Shown here: positions 1 through 9,775 of the stretch, piece after piece | Numbering within the stretch: position 1 is the first letter of the stretch | Layout: the number at the start of each line of letters is the position of its first letter | Source: Mayamaea pseudoterrestris | Lineage: Eukaryota > Bacillariophyta > Bacillariophyceae > Sellaphorales > Sellaphoraceae | Direction of reading: 5' to 3' | Length of the DNA stretch: 64,000 bases | Assembly (NCBI GenBank): GCA_027923505.1 | Contig: BROI01000011.1 | Span: 434,001 to 498,000, forward strand | The notes under the pieces: model-generated | What the model was told of the DNA's origin: nothing | The model's input: only the letters and a program-made list of their open reading frames with translations | Database searches by the model: none | Position numbers and translations under genes: made by a program

Positions 1-755
1 GGAGCCGACTCGCTGTAGACTCGATGTTTCGCCGGATCGGCACTGACGCAAAGGTTTGCCACCAATGTACTTCCGCATCGCGATTCGTGAAAGGCGACGG
101 CCGTCAAATTTAAGACTTTGGGGACTTGAGTACTCATATCTGATACAGAATCTCCATGGTCTTGGTGCTTGGAATCATATTCTCGGACAGCTTCCGCGGC
201 AACTTTGAGAGGCACCGTTCGTGGATGCGCACAATCAGGCGACTTGCTGACGAGGTCACGGAACATTGGAGTTGCACTCGGATCTTGCTTGTGTATTGAC
301 CAGTCTAGTCGACAAAAAGAGCCATAGACGCCACTGTAATCGCCCTTGGCTGCCGTTGACAAGGACGAAGTGTCGCTGCGAATGTCGACGAGATGCAATC
401 TGGCTTGCACAATTTGCTCCAAGACTTCTTCCGTATCTGACTTCCACGCATTCGTACCTGAAGAGTCATGACTACCTAATTTTTGTTGCATAGCGTGTAT
501 TGGATTCGCATTGACAGCTTCACTTGCAAATTTTCGAAGACGCTGAGCAAGTTCCTGCCGACGTTGCCGATGCTCCTCAGCCTTGCTGCCTCCGCCAAAT
601 GGTTTGAACAAAATTATAAGAACGACTAGAAAAGCCACAGCGATCCATCCTATTCGATGCATCGTCTTGCGGCGAGCAGCCCGGCCATTATTTTCCTTCA
701 AGCCCATGCTATCTTGAGTGTCGATCGAGAAATGATCGGTTCGTGCTGCCGCCAT
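1..755 (-). CDS. Sulfotransferase-like type II membrane protein, 3' part beyond the window edge
   Basis: The minus strand is open from an ATG at 755 to the window edge, giving about 251 residues with no stop. Residues 1-31 are polar and basic, followed by one hydrophobic segment (about residues 36-49, WIAVAFLVVLIILF) and then a long soluble part, the layout of a type II signal-anchor protein of the secretory pathway. Near the edge the protein reads FHESRCGSTLVANL. The CGSTL loop resembles the PAPS 5'-phosphate-binding loop of sulfotransferases and of an uncharacterised SRCGSTL family in algae. The substrate cannot be told and the 3' phosphate-binding motif would lie outside the window. A second in-frame ATG at 662 would begin just before the anchor; the upstream ATG was preferred because it adds the basic flank. 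The gene is divergent from the one starting at 945. Confidence 0.7.
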   Translation of the reverse strand, partial: MAAARTDHFSIDTQDSMGLKENNGRAARRKTMHRIGWIAVAFLVVLIILFKPFGGGSKAEEHRQRRQELAQRLRKFASEAVNANPIHAMQQKLGSHDSSGTNAWKSDTEEVLEQIVQARLHLVDIRSDTSSLSTAAKGDYSGVYGSFCRLDWSIHKQDPSATPMFRDLVSKSPDCAHPRTVPLKVAAEAVREYDSKHQDHGDSVSDMSTQVPKVLNLTAVAFHESRCGSTLVANLCVSADPAKHRVYSESA

Positions 756-944
756 GAATCTCGCTCGCAAGTCGACGGTTGGCGACGACGACCGAATGCG
801 CTTGAAATGACCGATGGAACTCGAATGAACCACGATTAACAGAATGACCTTTTTACTTAACAAAATTGAATGAGGAAGGCGCTTTTCAAGAAATACGAGT
901 TCTGGATCTTCTCAAAAAGACATTCTGACAAAATAGACTGAGAC
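756..944. promoter_or_regulatory. Short divergent intergenic region (presumed bidirectional promoter)
   Basis: These 189 bp separate two divergent start codons, so both promoters must lie here or inside the 5' UTRs. No convincing TATA box or other named element was seen. The assignment rests on position only. Confidence 0.35.
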
Positions 945-2027
945 ATGAAGTGTACGCGGTCAAATCGCTTCTGCGCCAAGCTCGACGGAAACATCACAAC
1001 TCCCGTGCACCAAGAAGGAGGAGACAGCATTATGAACTACCCTGCCACCGGCAAGTTCCAAGCCATGCTGTTTCTAAAGGATGCAGCTCGAGAGGCTGCG
1101 TTAGTGACTCCACCAGCGGCAAAGTCGGTTGCTGACAAAGCACGAATGCCTCGACCACGTTGCCGCACGCCCGTGGTTCGTTTCTCGCCCGACACCAAAC
1201 CAGAAGGACAAATTCGAACAGCACAGAAACGAAAATCCAATGCGTTGCTACAATCTGATCAGAAAAGCCAAAGTCCAGTCAAACAAAAAACGGTGCCAAA
1301 GGCTCGATCACCCAAGCAGCCCGTGGTTCTTTCCAAGCCAGCGCTCCAAGACACCGCCAGTCTGGACGTACTAACAAAGCTCGTTTTACAAAATGTCCGT
1401 ATTCTAAAGGAAATGGAAGCGTCTATTGATAGTAATTCTAAGCGGCGGGATAACATTGAAGCCGCCAATCCGTTTCGCCGACTAGCATTTCTTGCTCGCC
1501 ATGGCCGTCAGCCCAAGTTTTCCGATTACTTGCACGCCATGTCGGAATACAAATCAATGCACGGTCATTTGCGCGTCAAGCGCCACGAAGACTCTCGTCT
1601 CTATGAATATATCTTGGAGCTCCGGAGCGACCTCATGCAGCGCGCTAGCTTGCCACTGAGTGTAAATCGAATCCAACGCATTCAAATTCTGAAACAGCTT
1701 GGTTTGGCAGCCGAAATCGTCAGTTTTCACGGCAAACGCAAGCAACCTATGCGGCAACGAAGTAATCTAGAGTCGCTGCCGGAACAGCGCTGGTCAGACG
1801 AGTTCATGCACTTTGTTGTGGAGCCGACACTTGAAGATTATGTTCCCACGTTCGAAAGTCAGGCCAGTCGTTTGCAATGGTTACATCAACAGCAAGTCGA
1901 GTACTTTGCTGTCAAAGCAAAGTCCGACGACCCTTATACAAATATTCTGGCAAACTTTCGATATATTCTACTGAATAGTGCGGAAGAGGAAGCGAAGGCC
2001 GAAGGTTGCAAAAGTAGCGCGGACTGA
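945..2027 (+). CDS. HA-like (helicase-associated-domain-like) protein without helicase
   Basis: Intact 360-residue frame from ATG 945 to TGA. Residues 1-180 are basic and low in complexity (many K, R, P, S), probably disordered and possibly nuclear. Residues 193-255 read like a helicase-associated (HA) repeat: an aromatic start, YKSMHGHLRV, then DSRLYEYILELR, then a closing LKQLGL. A weaker second copy at about 281-345 begins RWSDEF and contains LQWLHQQQVEYF. HA repeats are small helical domains common in diatom proteins of unknown function, often without any helicase. No helicase or catalytic motif is present here. A second ATG at 1032 would remove 29 residues. The function is unknown; the HA assignment is by motif shape and moderate. 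Confidence 0.65.
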   Translation: MKCTRSNRFCAKLDGNITTPVHQEGGDSIMNYPATGKFQAMLFLKDAAREAALVTPPAAKSVADKARMPRPRCRTPVVRFSPDTKPEGQIRTAQKRKSNALLQSDQKSQSPVKQKTVPKARSPKQPVVLSKPALQDTASLDVLTKLVLQNVRILKEMEASIDSNSKRRDNIEAANPFRRLAFLARHGRQPKFSDYLHAMSEYKSMHGHLRVKRHEDSRLYEYILELRSDLMQRASLPLSVNRIQRIQILKQLGLAAEIVSFHGKRKQPMRQRSNLESLPEQRWSDEFMHFVVEPTLEDYVPTFESQASRLQWLHQQQVEYFAVKAKSDDPYTNILANFRYILLNSAEEEAKAEGCKSSAD

Positions 2028-2131
2028 CCCCACTGTGTAAGGTCTACTGTATTCTGACATTATAACAGTAGCACATCGAATATATAGTATTTGTAATCCC
2101 CACATAAATTATTGTACTTAGCATTATACTT

Positions 2132-3415
2132 TTATCGCGAATAGACAGCCGGGAGAAAGAACTCGTCAGCGATTGCATCCATTTCCTCCAGGACAGCAAG
2201 TGCCGCAAACCGAGCAACGCAGTGTTTCCATCGTGTCATGATAACGTTACGTTCGTCAGAAGAGCTGGCTTGAAAGAGGTAGTTTGTACCGTCGGCCGTT
2301 TTAATCCAAAAGCAACAAGGAGCTTGAGCAAAAGGATAATGAGATCGGTCAAGTGGCTTGTCAACGCTCTTGATGCGGCAAATGTTAAGCAAGCGAATCG
2401 CATTGGGCGGTTCTTCAAAAACGGTTCCAGTATGGATCGAGGGTCTCCACATGAAAGTGGGTTCCAGCATACGACTATTGTTGTCGATGAGTGTCCCACG
2501 CTCCATCCAACACCTGGCCACAACTGGCGTGTGCACTACCCCTTTGGGAGAGTGATAGGTCAGCGTCCACACCATGTTTAAAGTCTCTTGGACGCTTGAT
2601 GGGCGGAGAGTTTCATAATTCTCCCCAGTTGGGTCTGCAGAAACACATGTCGGAGGGGGCAGCTTGAGGTCGGTAAACTCTGGGTCCGAGTCGTAGCCGT
2701 CGTCGGCAACGTTCAGCTTTATTGGTCGGCCCCACTGATCCAGACTGCGACTTCGTAACGCTACCGATGTAGGGCTTCCTGCCAAGCCAGCATACGATTT
2801 GGGAAGTTGCCTTTCCTGTCTCAGCCTGTCCAATAATGTTGCGCGTTGCTTGAGGTTTTTCCTTTGCGCTCGCGCAACAACCACAGGCGTCTCCGCATGG
2901 AAACGATGCAAAATGGTGCTCTTGTCCCAGCGAAGCTCGTCTTCTGTTGGATGGCTCGCGCACCCCAATACCTGGAGTATGTTGTCTTGTACAGCTCCGC
3001 GATAGCCGTCTGTCATGTCGACTGCATTTGGTGCACCGCAAAGATTATCGAGAATCCGTTCCAGAATACTCGTGCGAGCTAAGTTGTAGTAGCAACACAC
3101 TCCACTTTTTGGACGGTAGTCTTCGTCGACTGACTGCATTCGAATATCTGCAGACCTCATTGATGGAGTGTCATGGGGTGACAGAACATATTCTTCGTCA
3201 CCTTCCTCGTCATCCTCAATGTTAAGAATGGATAAATGAGTGTTGACCCCAGAAGTTTGATTAATGTCGTCAAGCTGCAACGTAGATGTGATTTGAGTGT
3301 CTTGCTGCCCCTGCCTGTAATCATCGAGATTGGCGACATCAATTTTAGGCGCATGTCCATGGTCAGTGCGAGCGTCAAATATAGAGCTGCCCATATCGTT
3401 CGAGTGGAGCTCCAT
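2132..3415 (-). CDS. Uncharacterised protein with a PH-like C-terminal region
   Basis: The minus-strand frame stays open from 3529, but the first ATG in it is at 3415 (MELHSNDMGSS), giving 427 residues. The first half is acidic and polar, with a basic stretch around ARAQRKNLKQRATLLDRLRQ. The last 150 residues alternate short hydrophobic strands (WTLTYHS, PVVARCWMERGTLI, AIRLLNICRI, CCFWIKTADGTNYLFQA) and end with a helix (SDERNVIMTRWKHCVARFA). This is the order of a pleckstrin-homology-type barrel with its closing C-terminal helix, and diatoms have many such proteins. No lipid-binding signature or enzyme motif was seen. A 5' exon upstream of 3415 cannot be excluded. It converges on the 945 gene with 104 bp between their 3' ends. 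Confidence 0.6.
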   Translation of the reverse strand: MELHSNDMGSSIFDARTDHGHAPKIDVANLDDYRQGQQDTQITSTLQLDDINQTSGVNTHLSILNIEDDEEGDEEYVLSPHDTPSMRSADIRMQSVDEDYRPKSGVCCYYNLARTSILERILDNLCGAPNAVDMTDGYRGAVQDNILQVLGCASHPTEDELRWDKSTILHRFHAETPVVVARAQRKNLKQRATLLDRLRQERQLPKSYAGLAGSPTSVALRSRSLDQWGRPIKLNVADDGYDSDPEFTDLKLPPPTCVSADPTGENYETLRPSSVQETLNMVWTLTYHSPKGVVHTPVVARCWMERGTLIDNNSRMLEPTFMWRPSIHTGTVFEEPPNAIRLLNICRIKSVDKPLDRSHYPFAQAPCCFWIKTADGTNYLFQASSSDERNVIMTRWKHCVARFAALAVLEEMDAIADEFFLPAVYSR

Positions 3416-4044
3416 GGCTATAATATATATTGCTTTCAAGGCTGCTAATCGCTTCACGACAAAATATCGGTCTACGGTTTTCGGCAACAAAGAAGACGCT
3501 GCAGCAATGTGCGATTTTTGAAGGAACAATGATGCGAGAGTCGAGCCACTCCGTGGAAGGTGCGAGATGCGATGTTGTGAAGATGTGTGTGACGCGGTCC
3601 GCTTGGTTACATAGAGCTCGTTAGGAGGCCTCGCTCGTCGGTGATAAATTTAGCGCACGCTCTGGAGTAGTTTAGACAAGCCGAAAAGTGAATAAAGCTA
3701 CTCACTAGCGGACTTCTGATTGGCGTCATCCGTTGGCGCCGGTTGCGAACTTCCGTTCATCAAGTCTTCGCAGTCACAATTTGAATTGGAAGTCGTCGAT
3801 CTCATAATTGCTCTCAAGCCCGTATTCTAGCTACTGTAACGCAATCGATTAAGTTGTAACGCTAAGTCTGGGCCAAATACGCTTCACTGTCGTGTCCTTA
3901 ACCTTGCAGCCCAGAGAGTGATTTGTACTGCGATCATTCATACAGGTGCTGGTGTCTGGCATTGAAACCAGTAAGTTAGTCTTTGGCGTCACTTCAGCTG
4001 CCGCAAAAACTCGATGACGAAATTACAGCTACAAGCCGTAACAA
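3416..4044. other. Intergenic, 5' of the PH-like gene
   Basis: Between the PH-like gene's start and the 3' end of the next minus-strand gene. It presumably holds the promoter of the PH-like gene and the 3' UTR of the membrane-protein gene. No ORF with an ATG and protein-like composition and no RNA gene was recognised. Confidence 0.5.
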
Positions 4045-5121
4045 TCATGGATGGTAGGAGTCTGCTGAGCAGTTCCGCCAATCGGGATTGATCATTGGCT
4101 CGACATGGTCCGTGTCGTTAAGCCATGTCGGATTCTCGAGTTCATCCAGATAGCAATTCAAATACGGGCATCGCATGTGCGCACTTAGCCAATACGAGTA
4201 GCCGCACGTCAACACTGGATCTCTGCCATAGGCTGCAATGCCATTAACGTACAAGCCCCAGCACCATGCCATGGCTGCTCGGCTCCACCAAACATCAACG
4301 TTAAAGTGCATGCCAATCAACCAGCCCAAGTACCAATGATGCATATGTAGATATTCCGACGAAAGGTAGGGCACCAGAAATAGTGTAATGCATAGTATCA
4401 GCTCCATCAACTTGACGAAAAAGACTCGCTCCTGAAATGCCTTGTGCACGTGCATTAATATCAACCCGACGACGATTGGCGCTGCCAGCAAGACAAAGGC
4501 AAACAACTGCCACGGCCATCGACAATGAATTTCGTACAAGGTGAATGCATGTTGAAGGAACTGAAATCGAGTCAAATTGATTGAAAAGACATTGGCTGCC
4601 AAGCACCAGCCAATCCATGCCAAGTGGTCAATGCCTTGTTGCTTGTAGAGCCGCCCGACCATGAAATACACTAGAGCATCCTGAACAATCAGATTGGATT
4701 CAAATGTATACAAGTCGGATAGTTGCAAGTGTGGATTGTGCTCATAGTCCATGATGCGAACCAAGTGGTAGACCACGACAATGAGTAGAGCCGTTGCAGT
4801 GATGAACTTTAGAAACTTGACAATGGCTGGACTTTCAACCAGTCTAACGTTTAGGTAGTGCATTGGTTCATCTGGTAGCAGTGTCGAGTGGAGTAGCTTG
4901 GTCAAACTGAGCATGCTTGGAGTCGTGACAATCTCATGGAGCAACGATTGACTTTCGGCGTCGCCATTTTCATCGTCGTCGTTGTCATCTCCGGTTGGAT
5001 AGTGCAAAAGTGAATCAGTACGTTCAACGTCATTATTGATTTGCTTGTCGGTGAGGCCCTCTGTATCGTTGAATAGTTCGTCCTCTGGATCGGTTGTCGC
5101 GACAAGGTCATAGTCATTCAT
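4045..5121 (-). CDS. Multi-pass membrane protein, HHW / NGIAAYG family
   Basis: The first ATG in this frame is at 5121 and the protein has 358 residues. The first 90 are acidic and soluble (DDNDDDENGD). After that there are about five to seven hydrophobic segments, clearest at about residues 103-124, 205-226 and 234-254, with more around 145-180 and 256-298. Near the C-terminus are HMHHWYLGW and then GLYVNGIAAYGRDPVLTC. A similar pattern (His-His-aromatic, then GL..NGIA..G.D) is known from uncharacterised fungal and algal membrane proteins, some carrying an LCCL domain; that comparison is from memory. The cytosolic acidic N-terminus and membrane part suggest an internal or plasma-membrane protein. 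Function unknown. Confidence 0.65.
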   Translation of the reverse strand: MNDYDLVATTDPEDELFNDTEGLTDKQINNDVERTDSLLHYPTGDDNDDDENGDAESQSLLHEIVTTPSMLSLTKLLHSTLLPDEPMHYLNVRLVESPAIVKFLKFITATALLIVVVYHLVRIMDYEHNPHLQLSDLYTFESNLIVQDALVYFMVGRLYKQQGIDHLAWIGWCLAANVFSINLTRFQFLQHAFTLYEIHCRWPWQLFAFVLLAAPIVVGLILMHVHKAFQERVFFVKLMELILCITLFLVPYLSSEYLHMHHWYLGWLIGMHFNVDVWWSRAAMAWCWGLYVNGIAAYGRDPVLTCGYSYWLSAHMRCPYLNCYLDELENPTWLNDTDHVEPMINPDWRNCSADSYHP

Positions 5122-5622
5122 TTCCAAAGAACATGCGGCGATTGGCGATTATCGAGGCAGCAAGAAGCAAGCGGTCACAGTTGGATAAATTGCTTTCTCG
5201 ACGTGCAGATTGCTAGTAAACGATTCTGCATTTGTAAGAAGCGAGGCTTTTCTTTGACCTTGTTCATGGTTGTCGGTCGAGCCATTGCAAATTCGCGATG
5301 CACACGCGAACGCGTGCCGTTTATGGGCGAAGGAACCCGCAAATGTGACGTGGCAGATGTCGCTCCGGTGCACTACTCTTCGACTGAGACTCCACGTTCC
5401 GCCAGAACTTTTTCAGTGACTCGCAGAGAACGGGTCGTCAACCCCCTTCGAACATGCTCCTTGCGCACAACGTTCGTTTAAATACGCGCCTCTACTCTTG
5501 ATAGTGCGCAGTCGCCTTGACGTTACTCGACAGATTATTTCATCCGACAAGGTATTTTAATCCGAGCAGCCAGCGCGAATCGTTTCGTTCAGTCATTTCC
5601 CAAGTCATCGCTCGCCTCTAGC
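5122..5622. promoter_or_regulatory. Divergent intergenic region, presumed two promoters
   Basis: About 500 bp between the start codons of the minus-strand membrane-protein gene and the plus-strand RING gene. Both promoters and 5' UTRs should lie here. ORFs inside it look like chance frames. No specific element was identified. Confidence 0.4.
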
Positions 5623-7567
5623 ATGGGAAATCAGCCTTCGCAGCAGGAAGGTGCGCGGCCATTGGCCAACTCGATCAACCAAAACATTCGCAACCTTTTG
5701 CGGCCTCCTGGGACATTGGGATTGAACAAGACGGAGTTGGATAAGCGATGCCAACCGAGTGGGTACGTGCATGTACTGCAGTCATGAGAGCGAATACTGA
5801 TGTAGCTTTTGACAGAATTCGTCAAAGACGAGACAAACATCATGACTTCATGATGAAACAGCATTATATTACGTACATACTCACTTATTATTACAATTTT
5901 TCAGTCTCTATCCAACTTGCAAATGGGAAGACAAGGCCATTCGTCGATTGATTGCGGATGGGAAACTCGCCAGTCGCCTGCGCGGCAAGGAGCTTCGAAC
6001 GTCTCCAGCCGACACGGAATGTCCCATTTGCTTTCTTCATTATGGAGAAGTCAATGTCACAAAATGCTGTCAGGCAAGCTTGTGCACCGAGTGTTACCTC
6101 CAAGTGCGACCGCAGCGTGTACAAGCGCCTTGTCCCTTTTGCAACGCGAGCAAACTTTACATTGCAGTAGCAAAGACTATGGACCCAAAGGCTATTCAAA
6201 AGCGAGCCGAGGAGGAGCAATTAGTAATTGAGGCTACCATTCGTGCCAGGGCAGAAGTGAAGCAAGACAAGGCGTACGAAGATTTTGCCGTCGACGACGA
6301 TGAGGGCGATGACGAAAACGAGCGTCGTGGAGGTGACATTGTTCCGCAAGTCGACGGCAAGGAACTTTCGTCGCCATCCCGCGGTGAATTCGGCTCCTAC
6401 TTGGCGCAAGACAAGCGCCTCGCTTCCATTCGAGCTCGGTCCGAAAGTTTCGCGTCGGCCGAGTCATCGTCGCAAAATACCTCGAGCGAACACTTGGTGT
6501 CCGACATTACGGCGCTTGCCATGACGCCAGAGGAACGAGCCTTGCTGGAGCAGGAGGTTCGTGTGCAGCATTCGCATCCATTGGCGCAACGCATGGAACA
6601 GGAGCAAATGGAGCGTCGTTTGCAGAATGAGCGAGACTACTACAGGACGCAGGCTGGTCGGTTGCGTGAATTGCGGGCGCGGCGTGAATTGATGGGACGA
6701 ACTTTGGGAATGGTGCCACCTGATGCGGTTCGGTCGGGGTCTGCGCGAGATTGGTCGCTGCGCGGCTCTCCGGAATGGAATCGAATGATTAGCGCACATG
6801 ATAATCCTAGTGGTCGGGGACAACACTTGGATGATTTGGTGGTGCTTGAAGCAGCAATTTTATTGAGCATGGAGGAAGAGGCTCGGCGATTACAGAGCAG
6901 TAATGCTTCTGATCTGGACGGTAGCGAGACTGGGTCGGGACGCGATACGAACGGGTTGTTGCGACGGCTCGGAGAGATCAGCAACCTTCCCAGTTCCAGC
7001 AATGGCACTGCAGAGCTTGCGGCTCATTTGAGCAATGTAATGCGGTCACTTCAATCAAGTCGACAAGAACAAGAGCTTGTTAGAAGCGCTGGGGCAAGCT
7101 CTGATGCGCCTGAGAACGAGTCTTCTTTGGATATTGGTTCGATTTTGTTGCGAGGAATTACCGAAGAGGAACAAATTGCCATGGCCATTGCTGCAAGTCT
7201 GACCGAATCTGGTGGTACTACTCCAGTGGAGAGCAACTCTTCAACAGCCCTTGACACTTCACAAATGGATTCGTCGGTGATAGATCCGATAATCAATGGA
7301 GCAAATTCTGGAAGTTACTTGCGACCTCCATCTTTTCGAGAATATAGCGACGATGACCATGACGAGGAAATCTGTCGATCAACACCTGCTACTCACATTC
7401 CCGACGGCGTGAAAGAGGAATTATGTGTACCTGATACTGACGATTCAAGTTCTGGAAACAATGTGGATCGAGATGGATTGCCCGATGGTAATAAAGAAGC
7501 ATCGTCGGGCGCTGACGATTTGTGTGCAGGAGGTCATGCCGTCGACCGTGGAGCGTCAACCGCTTAA
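5623..7567 (+). CDS. DA2/SIP5-type RING E3 ubiquitin ligase with two UIM-like motifs
   Basis: Two exons, 5623-5762 and 5905-7567, are joined across a 142-bp intron (donor GTACGTG, acceptor TTTTTCAG), giving 600 residues. The join makes PSG-LYPTCKWEDKAIRRLI, which fits the segment preceding the RING in plant DA2 and yeast Sip5 proteins, so the splice is well supported. The start MGNQPS is a good N-myristoylation signal, also seen in DA2 relatives. The RING-type zinc site uses C86, C89, C101/C102, C107, C110, C123 and C126 (CPICFLHYG ... CTECYL ... CPFC). After an acidic linker, two UIM-like helices lie at about 356-376 (LEAAILLSMEEEARR) and 465-482 (EEEQIAMAIAASLTES). These would bind ubiquitin. 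In plants DA2 limits organ size by ubiquitinating DA1; the target here is unknown. The rest is polar and probably disordered. Confidence 0.85.
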
Positions 7568-8087
7568 GAAATGTCGCGAGAACAGAAACGAAAGCACCGC
7601 ACCAGACTACGCCTTGGCAAGGCTGAGTCTTGCTCTATCTTTTGCCTTGATTTGGAATTCAAGACGTTGGATCAGGCTAAGTCGCGTTTGCGCTTAGGTG
7701 GCCGAACAATTTTTGCTCTTTTTCGAGCCATTTTTCGACCTGGTTTCACAGCTTCTATGAGTAGCTCTACTAGCATTGCGTGAGAGCTTCGCGCCTGAAA
7801 TAAGTTAAGACGTCACGAGGAGGGCGCACGATTGTTTAGAGCTTGGTCTGCATTTTTGTCAGCAATTGGGGTTGCACAAGGATGCGATAAATTAGCTGTA
7901 GGCTGCAGTAAATTACAATCCATTAAAAGCTACTGGTCGATTGTTCCAGCAACAAACAAGATAGCATCATTACAGTGGTCGCCCTGCATCGTCGATAGTC
8001 TAGCCACAACCCGAAACTCTTCGCAGCGGTAAGAAAAACCATAGCACGGACAACTCGGTTTTGATTCGAATGAACTGCTGATCACGC
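7568..8087. other. Convergent intergenic region
   Basis: About 520 bp between the 3' ends of the RING gene (plus) and the HA-domain gene (minus). It should hold both 3' UTRs. A 70-codon ATG frame begins three bases after the RING stop (7571-7783), but its composition is not convincing and no partner or motif was found. Confidence 0.5.
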
Positions 8088-9426
8088 TCACAATTGGAAG
8101 TCGGGACAGTCCACGAATTCTGCAGCTACATTGTCCGCCAGTTCATTCTTCTTGACATGTTCTAGCTCCAATTCTTGCTTCAAACGTTTGCGGGGCTGCT
8201 CCGTAGTCGTACCAGCCTCCGCCGTCGACGCAGTCGCTGTTGAAGTCGAATTACTCCACGTAAACCCCAAGTTGTTGAGCTTATCGAGTCGTTCCTGCGT
8301 CATGCGACTCTTTCTGCCCTTCTTCTGCCGAACACTGTACTCGAGTCGTTGATTGCGTCTGCGAAAAGAAAGGATATAAGCAGTTGTAGACATATTAGCG
8401 ACAGCTTTGCTTGCGCTAACACTTACACCCAATTCGCCAACTCTGGATCTTGGCTCCAATTCTTGGGAACTCGACAATGTGCATGGTCGCGATGAAACAA
8501 TACCAGCTTATCAAAGTTGCTATTCCATTTCTCCCGCTGCGGATCCCATTCAAATTCAATATCATTGAGCCGTTTGATGCGTTCGGGTGTAATCTTGCCT
8601 GTGCCCGAGGCTTGAAACAGCCAATACTCGACGCGCTGATAATGCACCCATCGTCCGAGGCGAGGATCGTCATGGTAGCATTGCGGAACAAGCGTATGTC
8701 CATGTTTCTTCTGATAGCTGGCGATTCACGATGAATGATTATGTAAGTAACATGCCACTACCTGGTATATTATTGTAAAAAGCGGCAGACAGACTTACTC
8801 GGCAAGCTTCTGAAACATGGCGTTCCATTTTTCGTCTGCAAGAACGACATAGGATGAATGAGCAACATGGCGAAAGTTATATATGAAGTAAAATTTCTCT
8901 TCTACTCACCATGTTTCGAATAAATTACTCCTGCTCCAGCAATTTCGATTGCCAGGGAATCATCAGCGCCGCTAAGAACTGCCTTTGCGGCTGCTTCAAT
9001 CAGTTCTTCGTGACGCTGTCGGTCTGTTCGACCGACTCGACGAGTCCGACCTTTGGATGTAGTTGGTTGAGTTTTATTTTGTACAATGGCTGTGCCTAGG
9101 TTCAGTTTGCTGGGAGAAAGCAGCTGCTGCGACTGATTTTGATTATTGTTCATTGTCGCGGCAGCTGCGGCGATGGAAGCTGATGGATCCAAAGGCTGCT
9201 CCGTTATGACGGACTCATGATTTTCAAAATTTACTCCATGAAGTTGCTGAGTATCATGCTGCGCAACATGATCATTCTGATTTAAAACGTCGTCGTCCAG
9301 CATGCCTTCACCGTGCTGAACAGCTGCAACAGCAAACGCAACGGCGTCGTCCTCGGGAACAGCGTCGAGGTCATCATCATGGCCCATGGGCGGCAAGGCA
9401 CTGGAAGCGTCTTCTGCAATACTCAT
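8088..9426 (-). CDS. Protein with two helicase-associated (HA) domains, four exons
   Basis: Exons (minus) are 9426-8910, 8835-8799, 8717-8427 and 8358-8088. All three introns have GT-AG ends (GTGAGT, GTAAGT, GTAAGT donors) and the phases match, giving 371 residues. Each join rebuilds a domain: FQKLA-DYQKKHGHTLV, and ELANWV-RNQRLEYSV. HA domain 1 (about 173-243) has W176, KHGH, DDPRLGRWVHYQR and a closing FEWD. HA domain 2 (about 244-316) has W, DHAHCRVP, DPELANWVRNQR and LGFTW. The first 172 residues are acidic, then Gln/Asn-rich, with a basic patch TRRVGRTDRQR; the C-terminal tail has a basic PRKRLKQE stretch that could be a nuclear signal. No helicase is present. HA repeats may bind nucleic acid, but the role of such stand-alone proteins is unknown. 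Confidence 0.85.
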
Positions 9427-9775
9427 ATCTATTTAATAGAGGATAAATGGATGCAGTAAAAAGTGAAGTGAAGTAGGCCGCGCAATGCAAGCGATGCTGT
9501 CCAATGGCGGCCGACTGTCGCATTGAGTCGTGGTGCGATACCGGTAGTATCTACACCGCCGCAAATTCGACCAAGGCATTCTAACTCCGGTGGACATGCC
9601 ATACATCTAGCAATGAAAGAGCGTCTCGTCAGCCAGCGCAATAAAGACCACAATAATATCGCTCTGACTTTGATCGACTAATCCCAAGGCTACTTTAATG
9701 ACGTCGCTTGTGGCAGTCCAAATTAACGGACACGAAGCTGTACTACCTAACCCGGTAAATCACAACATACTTCTA
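9427..9775. other. Intergenic, 5' of the HA-domain gene and 3' of the kinase gene
   Basis: About 350 bp between two minus-strand genes. Presumed promoter of the HA-domain gene and 3' UTR of the kinase gene. Nothing else was recognised. Confidence 0.5.
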
